Below, piece by piece: positions 26,273 to 34,530 of a stretch of DNA of 64,000 bases. The stretch spans positions 62,001-126,000 of the forward strand of contig NZ_JAAFGZ010000005.1 of assembly GCF_010365105.1 (NCBI RefSeq). Direction: 5' to 3'. The notes beneath the pieces are model-generated. The model was not told the DNA's origin and made no database searches. It saw only the letters and a program-made list of their open reading frames with translations. This stretch comes from Polaromonas sp. (GTDB taxonomy: Bacteria; Pseudomonadota; Gammaproteobacteria; Burkholderiales; Burkholderiaceae_C). The position numbers and the translations under genes were made by a program. Positions within the stretch are counted from its first letter, which is position 1. Each line of letters begins with the position of its first letter.

Positions 26273-28543
26273 TTACTGCCCGTCGGCTATCTTGCCGTAC
26301 TGGTAGTTGGTGTAGCGGTAGCGGCTGTACTTGTAGCCGTAGCCGCCGTAGCGCTGGCGGCTGGTGTCCAGGTCGTTGAACACCACGCCCTTGACGGGCA
26401 CGCCGGTCTGGCCCAGGCGCTTGGTGCTTTCCTGCAGCTCGCCCAGCGCGGTCACTTCGGCCCGCGCCACCAGGAACACGGTGCCGGCATGCGGCGCCAG
26501 CACTTGTGTGTCAGACACGGCAAGCACGGGCGGGGTGTCGATCAGCACCAGGTCGTATTCGGCTGACAGGTCCTGCAGCAGTTGCACCGTTGCGGGCGAC
26601 ATCAACAATTCGCCGGGGTTGGGCGGCATGGTGCCGGTGGTGATCAGATCCAGGTTGGGCGCAACGGCACGGTTCACCACATCGCTCAGCGTTCGGGTGC
26701 CGGTAATCAATTCGCTTAGACCGTGGCCGCGCTTCATGCCAAAGAACTGGTGAAGGTGGCCCTTGCGCATGTCGGCGTCAATCAGCAAAACGCGCTTGCC
26801 GCCTGCGCCCAGCACGGCGGCAAAGTTGGCACTGGTGAAGGACTTGCCAATGCCGGGCGTGGGGCCGGTGAACAACACGATGTTGTTTCTAGCGTCCAGC
26901 ATGGCGAATTGCAACGCGGTGCGCAGGCTGCGCAGGCTTTCGACGCCGGGGTCTTCGGGATGCGCCACAGCCAGCAAATGGGTGCCTTGCGCATGACTCT
27001 TGATCAACCTGGACAGCTTGTCCTGTTCAGCCGAATGCGGCACGGTGGCAAACACATGCAGGCCGGTGGCTGACTCAATGTCGGCCGGGTCCTTGATGCC
27101 GGGGCGCAGGCTGTTGCGAAGGAAGGCCAGGCCCATGCCCAGCAGCAGGCCAAGGACGCCGCTGATCGCGAGGATTTGCGCGCGTTGCGGCTTGATGGAT
27201 CGCTCTGGCACGACCGGCGCATCGACCACGCGCACATTGCCGACCTTGCCTTCTTTCACCAGGCGCAACTGCTGCGAACTGGTCAGCAGGTTGAGGTACA
27301 ACTCGCTGTTGACCTTGACATCGCGCGTCAGGCGCAGCAAGTCCTGTTCGGTGTTGGGCAGGGTCTTGACCTTGCTGGTCAGGCCGGCAATTTCCTTGCT
27401 GACAGCGGCAATCTGCGCGTCCAGCGTCTGGATGACCGGGTGGGCGGCAGTGAACTGCGCGCTTTGCTCCCGGCGCTTTTGCTGCAATTCCAGCAGGCTG
27501 GTTTGCAGCTTGATAGAGACTTCCAGGTAGGATTTTCCTTCTTCGTTGAGATCAAACGTCCCGTTCTGATTGCGGAACTTGTTGAAACGCACCTCGGAGT
27601 CTTCGAGTTGCTTTTTAAGCTGCGGCAAGAAATCGCCCAGGAAGGCGAGGGATTTTTCAGCCTCGGCGGACTTGCGCTCGACGTTCTGGCGTACGTAGTT
27701 GGTGCCCACGGCATTCAGGGTGCGGGCAATCTTTTGAGGGTCGGTACCTTGCAACTGCAGGGCAATCACGCCAGACTGCTTGCCTTGCTCCGAAATGGTC
27801 ATATCAGTCTGCAACTTTTCAATCACGTCCAGACGGGAATAACGCGCCACGTTGAAGTACGCGCCAGGTTTGGCCTTGAGCTCGGTCACCAGGATGCGAC
27901 CGGCATCTTCGCCACTGCCAAAGCTGACCGGCGCACCGATCTTGCCCTGGACCAGCTTCTGGCCGTCAGGGTCACGCAGTTCGAAGCCGCCTTCGGTGGC
28001 CACCAGCAGCAGCGGTTTTCCTTCCAGTTGCACGGGCACTTCCAGCAGGCCAAGGCGAATCGATTCCTTCCCTGAAACGTAGCCGCCCATGCCCATGAAA
28101 CCCGGATCGGACAGTGCCGTGGCGCGGCGTGCCAGCCAGTTGCCTACCAGCGGGAGGTACTTGGGGACAGCGGTGACATACAACTGCAGGTCGTCCACAG
28201 ACTTGGCGACCACCAGGCGCGAGCGCAGGATTTCCATCTCGGCCGTGGCCGGCGACTTGATTTCAAACAGGCTGGACGCCTCGCCCAGGGCGCCAGCGGC
28301 GCCAGAGATTCCGGGCTTGCTGTCTTCAACCTGAATCAATGAGTTGGCCTGATAGACAGGGCGGCTCAAAAAGGCATAGGCGCCGCCCAGCAGCAGCACC
28401 AGCGCCGTAACGCCGGCAATCAGCCAGCGCGCATCGAGCAGCACGTCGAGCAGGCCCAACAGGTCGATTTCGTCGTCGTCTTGCATCTCAGCCAAAGGCA
28501 TGGTGGACACGGAGGATTGGGGAGCATTCATACGGTCGGACAT
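26273..28543 (-). CDS. Polysaccharide co-polymerase and tyrosine autokinase (Wzc-like)
   Basis: This 756-residue inner-membrane protein controls chain length and export. The N-terminal Wzz domain has the first helix near WLIAGVTALVLLLGGAYAF, a long periplasmic coiled-coil region (about residues 260-420) and the second helix near ILAISGVLGLLLGMGLAFL with the preceding proline-containing segment. The cytoplasmic BY-kinase has Walker A GPTPGIGKSF (about residue 562), Walker A' LLIDADMRKG and Walker B LVLIDTPPVL. The tail carries eight tyrosines in about 22 residues, the autophosphorylation cluster. I chose the ATG at 28543, which overlaps the phosphatase stop (TGATG). Confidence 0.94.
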   Translation of the reverse strand: MSDRMNAPQSSVSTMPLAEMQDDDEIDLLGLLDVLLDARWLIAGVTALVLLLGGAYAFLSRPVYQANSLIQVEDSKPGISGAAGALGEASSLFEIKSPATAEMEILRSRLVVAKSVDDLQLYVTAVPKYLPLVGNWLARRATALSDPGFMGMGGYVSGKESIRLGLLEVPVQLEGKPLLLVATEGGFELRDPDGQKLVQGKIGAPVSFGSGEDAGRILVTELKAKPGAYFNVARYSRLDVIEKLQTDMTISEQGKQSGVIALQLQGTDPQKIARTLNAVGTNYVRQNVERKSAEAEKSLAFLGDFLPQLKKQLEDSEVRFNKFRNQNGTFDLNEEGKSYLEVSIKLQTSLLELQQKRREQSAQFTAAHPVIQTLDAQIAAVSKEIAGLTSKVKTLPNTEQDLLRLTRDVKVNSELYLNLLTSSQQLRLVKEGKVGNVRVVDAPVVPERSIKPQRAQILAISGVLGLLLGMGLAFLRNSLRPGIKDPADIESATGLHVFATVPHSAEQDKLSRLIKSHAQGTHLLAVAHPEDPGVESLRSLRTALQFAMLDARNNIVLFTGPTPGIGKSFTSANFAAVLGAGGKRVLLIDADMRKGHLHQFFGMKRGHGLSELITGTRTLSDVVNRAVAPNLDLITTGTMPPNPGELLMSPATVQLLQDLSAEYDLVLIDTPPVLAVSDTQVLAPHAGTVFLVARAEVTALGELQESTKRLGQTGVPVKGVVFNDLDTSRQRYGGYGYKYSRYRYTNYQYGKIADGQ

Positions 28544-28986
28544 CACGAAACAAGTTTGATACGGCGCACCCACTCGTCCACGCCACGGGCGATGGCGGCA
28601 TGGGCGGCTTCGAAGGCAGCCTGGGGCTGGCGGTAAGGATCGGCAATGTCGAACCCTCCTGGCGCGCCGAACTCACCGAGTCGGTGGATTTTTCCGCGTG
28701 CGGTGGGGTAGAGCTTTTCAAGCTCCTGCTGATGGCGGGCTTCCATGACCAGCACCAGGTCGGCATGGCTGCACATCCAGCCGGCGATCTGCTGGGCGCG
28801 GTGGGCGGACAGGTCCAGGCCGTGTTGCCTGGCGATTTCGCGCGCGGTGGTTTCGGCGCCATGGCCGACCACCGCATGCAGACCGGCCGACCAGATCTTG
28901 CGGCCCGGCAGGCGTTCCTTCAGCATGGCTTCAGCAACAGGGCTGCGGCAGATGTTGCCTACGCAGACAGTCAGGATGTTGTTCAT
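28543..28986 (-). CDS. Low-molecular-weight protein-tyrosine phosphatase (Wzb-like)
   Basis: The 147-residue protein has the catalytic P-loop CVGNICRS with Cys8 and Arg14 (CX5R-S), and the general-acid aspartate in DIADPYRQP. It should dephosphorylate the tyrosine cluster of the neighbouring autokinase and so reset the export cycle. The frame opens earlier (29040), but the ATG at 28986 begins at the conserved MNNILTVCVGN. It lies 13 bases after the wza-like gene and overlaps the kinase gene by one base. Confidence 0.94.
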   Translation of the reverse strand: MNNILTVCVGNICRSPVAEAMLKERLPGRKIWSAGLHAVVGHGAETTAREIARQHGLDLSAHRAQQIAGWMCSHADLVLVMEARHQQELEKLYPTARGKIHRLGEFGAPGGFDIADPYRQPQAAFEAAHAAIARGVDEWVRRIKLVS

Positions 28987-28999
28987 TGGCTGCGGTCGC

Positions 29000-30220
29000 T
29001 CAATTGAAGGCGCTGCGCGTGGTGCTGATGCTCTGCGCACTTGGCAGGATCAGGCTGATCACGCGATTCCACAGGACGAGCTTGACCGGATCGACAAACA
29101 CGACATCCCTGGATTTGAGTTCGAACCCTTCAGCCAGCGCATACGCCGTGGGGGAACTGGCGTCAAGGTGATAGATCTCGGGCGTGGTGGGTGTGGCCAG
29201 GCCATTGGCATCGGCCAAGGCTGCGCTGTCGCCATTGCGGCTGCGCACGACATAAATCTGGCGCGGATCGCCACTGGTGGCATTCACGCCGCCTGCCTCG
29301 CCGAGCGCTTCGTTGAGCGTCAGATGACCGTTGCGCAACGGCAATGTCATGGGTTTGGTGACTTCCCCCAGCACATACACCTTGGTGTCGTCACGGCTGC
29401 CCACGCGTACCAGATCGCCTGCAGCCAGCATGATTCGCGACGGGTTGACGCCCAGCGTCGCCAGCTGCGGCATGTTGATCAGGGTGGTGGTGCCCTTGCG
29501 GGTCACGGCCACCGTGGCCCTGTCGGCGGTGGCGGTCAGCCCGCCCGCGCGGCTGATGGCCTCGGGCAGCGTCATCGGAATGTCGTTGATGGCCTGCAGG
29601 CCAGGGTTGCGCACTTCGCCATCGACATACACACGGCCTGCGCGATACGCCTGCACGCGCAGGGTGACTTGCGGATCCTTGAGGAATTTGGAAAGGCGGC
29701 GGGTGATTTCCTGGCGGGCCGAATTTTCTGTCAGACCGGCAATTTCGAAAGTTCCGAGCAGCGGAAACTGGATCAGGCCATCGGGGCTGACGTTGTAGCC
29801 ATTGCCGACAGACGCCAGACCGGATGCGTCGGTCGTTAACGTAGCACCTGCGGGGGCAAGCACCAGTTCGGGATGGTTCCACACGACAATGTTGATCACG
29901 TCACCTGGGCCGATGCCATAGGGCTTGGCATCACCGAAAAGCGTTTTAACGTCCATGCCCAGTTCGGCTTTTTGCAAAGCACGCTGTTTGCTGATGAGTT
30001 CGGGCGTAATGGCCAGCAACGCACCAGGGGGCGGTGCTTGACCATCCTGGGTCTGAGTCTGGGCTGGACTTGCTGCCTGGCTCGACTGCTGAACACCTTT
30101 GCCAATGGACAGTCCGGGAGCCAGCGCGCAACCGCCCAGCCATGCAAGCGCCAGGGCGGCGAGAGCCCATCGTGCGCATGAATGATGATAAATCGATCTT
30201 GATTTCAGAAATATGAACAT
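29000..30220 (-). CDS. Outer-membrane polysaccharide export lipoprotein (Wza-like)
   Basis: The 406-residue protein forms the outer-membrane export channel. It has a signal peptide with lipobox LGGC (Cys31), a polysaccharide export domain (YGIGPGDVINIVVWNHPEL, then ISPDGLIQFPLLGTFEIAGLT-type sequence) and SLBB repeats with VYVDGEVRNPGLQAI and VYVLGEVTKPMTLPL. The C-terminal helix that spans the membrane in Wza should be in the last 40 residues (VDPVKLVLWNRVISLILP). It is the first gene of the operon; the long AT-rich region upstream should carry the promoter. Start is the ATG at 30220. Confidence 0.93.
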   Translation of the reverse strand: MFIFLKSRSIYHHSCARWALAALALAWLGGCALAPGLSIGKGVQQSSQAASPAQTQTQDGQAPPPGALLAITPELISKQRALQKAELGMDVKTLFGDAKPYGIGPGDVINIVVWNHPELVLAPAGATLTTDASGLASVGNGYNVSPDGLIQFPLLGTFEIAGLTENSARQEITRRLSKFLKDPQVTLRVQAYRAGRVYVDGEVRNPGLQAINDIPMTLPEAISRAGGLTATADRATVAVTRKGTTTLINMPQLATLGVNPSRIMLAAGDLVRVGSRDDTKVYVLGEVTKPMTLPLRNGHLTLNEALGEAGGVNATSGDPRQIYVVRSRNGDSAALADANGLATPTTPEIYHLDASSPTAYALAEGFELKSRDVVFVDPVKLVLWNRVISLILPSAQSISTTRSAFN

Positions 30221-31212
30221 TAATTGCGAAAATTGATGATTAATAAGAATTTTAATTCTTTTGAATTACAAGTAATTAATCTGATAAAAACTTGAAAAAC
30301 TTTTTTTGGAAATTGAGTGGGTGGTTCGCAACATCCGCAAGCAATCAAGCATGGGTTTGCCGCGAACGGGTGATGCATCAGCACGACGACGAGATGGTTT
30401 TGATTTCTCGTCGTTTTTCAAGCTGTCTATGCAAAAGATGGCCTCCGCTTCGTCGTGACACAGCTTTGACCTGATGCGCTGGAAGTTTGGGAGCGTCAAG
30501 AAGCATCACGAATTACTGATTACGAATGGAATGCACACTCTTCAGCTTGCTTTTAGGAGTATTTGCGTGATATTTCTCACATTTTAAACATAAAAATTTC
30601 TAATTGCATCAAATAACACATAAATTAACAATATTGAAAATATGTGTGAATAGTTTCGATAAAAAATTTTCATCATTTTTCGCAGCAATTCTGTGGATCC
30701 CTTAACGCAATGTTGCCAATTTTTTGTAATTGGTTACGGCATCAGGTTGACGCTTCCGTGTGCCTGAATTTTTCCATCCTCGCTTCGCGGGAAGGGGGCA
30801 TGGAAGCTTGTGCAGCGTCGGCAAAGGCTTGAAATCTTTTGAGCCTGAACCTTGGTCTAAGGGTGAAATCAGGGGGTGGAAAATGAAAGACGTGCGCTGT
30901 CCCTCCCTGTCTTCCCCAACGGGGCAAGGAGCCAAACGGGCAAGCCTAGGGTTCAGGCTTGTGAACGACCGGAGCAGTTACATTTTTTCACGATGGCAAG
31001 CCCCTAATTCAGGAAACATGTCATCGCTTTGATGTTCGCACTCGCTCCTCCGGCAGTTGTGCTTCTGCAGGCTACCCATTTGGCGGCACCGCATTCTGGT
31101 CACACAGGGGAAAGGTGATCCTGGCCGCATCCCTGGTCTCGCGCCATGCGCAAACTGCCGGTTACGGCTGGCTCCCGACGCAATCTGCCGACACTTTGCG
31201 CGTGACGCGACA
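30221..31212. other. About 1 kb AT-rich non-coding region upstream of the polysaccharide operon
   Basis: No gene is convincing here. The half next to wza (30230-30690) is AT-rich and carries dyads; it should include the operon promoter. The half next to the CorC-like gene has normal GC. Around 30770-30955 it has patches that look like degenerate palindromic repeat DNA (TTCGCGGGAAGGGGGCATGG, then TCTTCCCCAACGGGGCAAGG). Short open frames exist but lack codon signature, ribosome-binding sites or recognisable motifs. Confidence 0.65.
30616..30647. promoter_or_regulatory. Dyad in the operon leader
   Basis: Perfect arms ACACATA (30616-30622) and TATGTGT (30641-30647) are separated by 18 AT-rich bases. 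A second dyad CCAATT/AATTGG is at 30716-30733. Such sites may bind a regulator of polysaccharide expression; this is an inference from symmetry and place only. Confidence 0.35.
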
Positions 31213-32535
31213 CTAGCGGGCTTCGGTCACCAGCACCTTGTCGATACGCTTGCCATCGAGATCAACGATTTCAAACTGCCAGCCGGCGCAGGCGATGCGC
31301 TCGCCGGTGGATGGCAAATGACCCGAAACCGACTGCAAAAGGCCGGCAACGGTGTTGTAGCGCCCACGGTCTTCTTCCGGCAAGTCCCTGATGTCCAGCC
31401 GCGCCTTCAGCTCGGAGACGGGCATGAGGCCGTCAATCAGCCAGCTGCCGTCTTCGCGCCGGGTTGCCCAGGCGTCCTGGGTGGTGCCTGTCTGCAACTC
31501 GCCCGTGATGGCCTCCAGCATGTCCATGGGCGTCATCAACCCCTGCACCACGCCGTATTCATCGACCACGAGAAGGATTCGGGTGGAGCGGGCGCGGAAC
31601 TGCTCCAGAAGCTCCATGCCGGTCAGCGTTTCCGGAACGAATACCGCTGGAACGGCATAAGGGCCAATGCGGTCGGCAACCGCAGGAACCGAGCTTGAAG
31701 ACTCGCCGGACGATGCCTCCTGTATCTGGCCGCGCAGGGCGAGCAGCTTGGCCACGTTGACCACGCCGACCACATCGTCCAGGCTGCCCCGGCAGACCGG
31801 GTACCAGGAGTGGCCGGTAGCGCCGGCCTTGGCAATCGCATCGGCCACCGTATCGGACGCATCGAGCCATTCAATGCTCGCGCGCGGCAGCATCAGCGAG
31901 GTCAGCAAGCGATCGTCCAGAAGAAACACGTTTTGCACCATCTGGTGCTCATGCGCCTCGATCAGGCCGGCATCGACGCCTTCCACCAGGCTGGCGGCAA
32001 TTTCTTCTTCGGTTACGGCGCGGCCAGCGCTGTTGTCCACGCGCAGCAGCTTGAGCACGGCCTGGGTGCTGACAGACAGCAGCCAGACAAAGGGCTTGGC
32101 GCCGGCAGCCACCCACATCATGGGCCGCGACACCAGGCGTGCCACGGTTTCGGGGTAAAGCTGACCGATGCGCTTGGGGACCAGTTCGCCAAAGACGATG
32201 GTGACGTAGGTGATCACCGCCACGACAATCGCCGTCGCTGAAATATCGGCCGCCCGGTCCGACACGCCAAAGGTCTGCAGCCACACCGACACGCCGCCAC
32301 TGAAGGCCGCCTCACCGATGATGCCGTTGAGCATGCCGATCGAGGTGATGCCAACCTGCACCGACGACAGAAACTGAGTGGGATTGGTGAGAAGGTCAAG
32401 CGCGGCCCTGGAGCCCTTGTCGCCCTCCTCGGCCATAGCGTTCAGTCTGGCTTTTCGACTTGAGGCCAGGGCCAGTTCGGACATGGAGAAAACGCCATTG
32501 AGCAGCGTTAAGAAGACGATAAGAAGGAAATCCAT
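31213..32535 (-). CDS. CNNM/CorC-type membrane protein with CBS domains
   Basis: The 440-residue protein starts MDFLLIVFLTLLNGVFSMSELAL, typical of the DUF21/CNNM membrane domain (about residues 1-190, four helices). Next come two CBS domains (MLPRASIEWLDASDTVADA and VDEYGVVQGLMTPMDMLEAI) and a CorC/HlyC C-terminal domain (DGSWLIDGLMPVSELKARL). Members are implicated in magnesium or cobalt efflux; the old name 'hemolysin' is misleading. I chose the ATG at 32535. It is divergent from apaH with only 15 bases between the start codons. Confidence 0.9.
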   Translation of the reverse strand: MDFLLIVFLTLLNGVFSMSELALASSRKARLNAMAEEGDKGSRAALDLLTNPTQFLSSVQVGITSIGMLNGIIGEAAFSGGVSVWLQTFGVSDRAADISATAIVVAVITYVTIVFGELVPKRIGQLYPETVARLVSRPMMWVAAGAKPFVWLLSVSTQAVLKLLRVDNSAGRAVTEEEIAASLVEGVDAGLIEAHEHQMVQNVFLLDDRLLTSLMLPRASIEWLDASDTVADAIAKAGATGHSWYPVCRGSLDDVVGVVNVAKLLALRGQIQEASSGESSSSVPAVADRIGPYAVPAVFVPETLTGMELLEQFRARSTRILLVVDEYGVVQGLMTPMDMLEAITGELQTGTTQDAWATRREDGSWLIDGLMPVSELKARLDIRDLPEEDRGRYNTVAGLLQSVSGHLPSTGERIACAGWQFEIVDLDGKRIDKVLVTEAR

Positions 32536-32550
32536 GGATCCGTAGGCAAA

Positions 32551-33408
32551 ATGAAGACCATGGCACTTTACTGTATCGGCGACCTTCAGGGCTGCAATGC
32601 CCCGTTTCAGCGGCTTCTGGAAAAAATTGATTTTTCCCCGAGCCGCGACACCTTGTACCTTTTGGGTGACCTGGTGAACCGGGGACCCGACTCGCTGGGC
32701 ACGCTGCGCAGCCTGAAAGCGCTGGGCGATGCCGCGCAATGCCTGCTGGGCAACCACGACCTGCACCTGCTGGCGCTGTGGCAGGGGGTGCGCCCGCCGG
32801 GCCGTCACGACACGGTCACGGGCATCCTGCAGGCATCAGACCGCCATGAACTGCTGGACTGGCTGCGCCACCGCCCCATGGCAATGCACCACCACGGCTG
32901 GCTGATGGTGCATGCCGGTGTCTTGCCGCAGTGGAGCGCAGCGCAAACGCTGGTGCTGGCCTCGGAGGTGGAAGACGCCTTGCGCGGTCCTGACCTGAAG
33001 GGCTTCCTGAGCGCCATGTACGGCAACACGCCATGCCAGTGGCAGGACAGCCTGGAAGGCGCGGACCGGCTGCGGGTGATCGTCAATGCGCTGACGCGCC
33101 TGCGGTTTTGCACGCCGCAAGGGGCGATGGAGTTCGGCAGCAACGAAGGCGCCGGCAGCGCGCCTGAAGGCTACCTGCCGTGGTTCGAAGTGCCGGGGCG
33201 GGCGACTGAGGACACACTGGTCACGTTCGGCCACTGGTCCACGCTGGTGGCCGATGCCCGCCGTCACACCGGCCTGCGGCACCGTGTGCTGCCGCTGGAT
33301 ACCGGTTGCGTCTGGGGCGGCTGTTTGACGGCGGCCAAGCTGGGGACTGGCGGTGCGTTCGAGCTGATTCAGGTGGACTGCGAGCAAGCGCAAGTGCCGG
33401 GCAAGTGA
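32551..33408 (+). CDS. apaH: Bis(5'-nucleosyl)-tetraphosphatase, symmetrical
   Basis: ApaH hydrolyses Ap4A to two ADP and clears alarmone-like dinucleotides; in E. coli it also removes Np4 caps from RNA. The 285-residue protein has metallophosphatase motifs in order: YCIGDLQGC, LLGDLVNRGPDS, LLGNHDLH and VHAGVLPQW, with the late THFGHWS-like site as TFGHWSTL. The start could be 32551 or the in-frame ATG at 32560 (MALYCIGDL). Its promoter must overlap the CorC-like gene's start because the gap is only 15 bases. Confidence 0.94.
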   Translation: MKTMALYCIGDLQGCNAPFQRLLEKIDFSPSRDTLYLLGDLVNRGPDSLGTLRSLKALGDAAQCLLGNHDLHLLALWQGVRPPGRHDTVTGILQASDRHELLDWLRHRPMAMHHHGWLMVHAGVLPQWSAAQTLVLASEVEDALRGPDLKGFLSAMYGNTPCQWQDSLEGADRLRVIVNALTRLRFCTPQGAMEFGSNEGAGSAPEGYLPWFEVPGRATEDTLVTFGHWSTLVADARRHTGLRHRVLPLDTGCVWGGCLTAAKLGTGGAFELIQVDCEQAQVPGK

Positions 33409-33480
33409 AGAATAAGCAGGTTTGATTCCTGCTTGCATTGCTGCGCCTCGATGACACGCCAGACCGGCAGATTTTCCCGA

Positions 33481-34407
33481 TTACGCCGTCAAAGCCGTTG
33501 CAGCTTCTTTCTCTGCCAGCGCCGCCTCGTCAGCCCATGCGCGCGCCATGCTGGCCGCAAGCAACAGCACGCCGGACGAGAAATAAATCCACATCAGGAT
33601 CACCACCAGCGAGCCGGCGGCTCCGTAGGCCGACACGACTGCCGCGGTAGACAGGTAATAGGCCATGAGGTACTTGCCCACCTGAAACAGGATGGCTCCG
33701 GCCACGGAACCCATCACCAGGAAGCGCAAGGCGGGCTTGGGGCCGGAACTCATGCGCATCAGCCCCAGGAACAGCGCCATGCAAAAGGCAATCGACACCA
33801 CTTCGTTCAGCACCCAGACGACTTTTTCCAGCGGCAGGTAGCTTCCGGCCCACATTGAGATCAGGTTGGTGAACGTCGAGACGGCCAGTGACACCAGCAG
33901 CAGGAACCCCAGCGCCAGGATGTAGGCGACGCCGCGCAGCCGAAGGCTCGCGCCGTACCACCACTTCTGTTTGGGCGTTTCCCCGCTGCCATTGCGCCAC
34001 AGACGCTCGAACGCATTTTGCAGTTCGGCAAAGACGCCGGTCGCGCCGGAAATCAGCAATCCGAAGGCAAACAGCGAGGCAGTGATGCCTTCGGACGGCT
34101 CCTGGGCGCTGGTCATGGCCTGCTGGATGACCTGAGCGCCCTGCTCGCCGATGACGCTGGCAATCTGCGTGATCAGGCTGCTCTCGATGTAGGTGCGGTC
34201 CAGCCACCAGCCCATGACGGCCACCAGCAGCACCAGCAACGGCGCCAGGCTGAGGATGCCGTAGAACGACATGGCGGCGCTCATCCGCAGGCCATCGGCA
34301 TCGACCCACTGGTTCACCGCACGCCACAGCGGGCGGAAGATTTTCTGGAGAAGGGAAAACCCGAACGCAGCCAGCGTTTGGCGTCGGGAGGAAGGAGCAG
34401 CCATCAT
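33481..34407 (-). CDS. YihY/BrkB-family inner-membrane protein
   Basis: The 308-residue protein has the family layout of six membrane helices: MSAAMSFYGILSLAPLLVLLVAV with the conserved FY.. L.LAP pattern, then ASLFAFGLLISGATGVFAEL, ALGFLLLVSLAVSTF, VSIAFCMALFLGLMR, FLVMGSVAGAILFQVGKYLMAYYLS and LVVILMWIYFSSGVLLLAAS. The molecular role is unknown; the link of BrkB to serum resistance is not general, and the protein is not an RNase BN. I chose the ATG at 34407 or the adjacent 34404 over a frame that runs to 34485. Confidence 0.88.
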   Translation of the reverse strand: MMAAPSSRRQTLAAFGFSLLQKIFRPLWRAVNQWVDADGLRMSAAMSFYGILSLAPLLVLLVAVMGWWLDRTYIESSLITQIASVIGEQGAQVIQQAMTSAQEPSEGITASLFAFGLLISGATGVFAELQNAFERLWRNGSGETPKQKWWYGASLRLRGVAYILALGFLLLVSLAVSTFTNLISMWAGSYLPLEKVVWVLNEVVSIAFCMALFLGLMRMSSGPKPALRFLVMGSVAGAILFQVGKYLMAYYLSTAAVVSAYGAAGSLVVILMWIYFSSGVLLLAASMARAWADEAALAEKEAATALTA

Positions 34408-34530
34408 TCGAATATCGTACAGCTGCTTCAAAAACCGGTCACCGGACAGCCGCTTCAGGCAGAGTAGGCAAGAGCCGATGGCCAAGCGGCTGGCCAGGAC
34501 CGCCGTCCGGTTGGCATCGCCCGGGGCATG

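Noticed and set aside
30760..31032. 90-codon plus-strand frame in the operon leader
   Set aside because: It covers degenerate repeat-like DNA, lacks a ribosome-binding site and shows no known motif.
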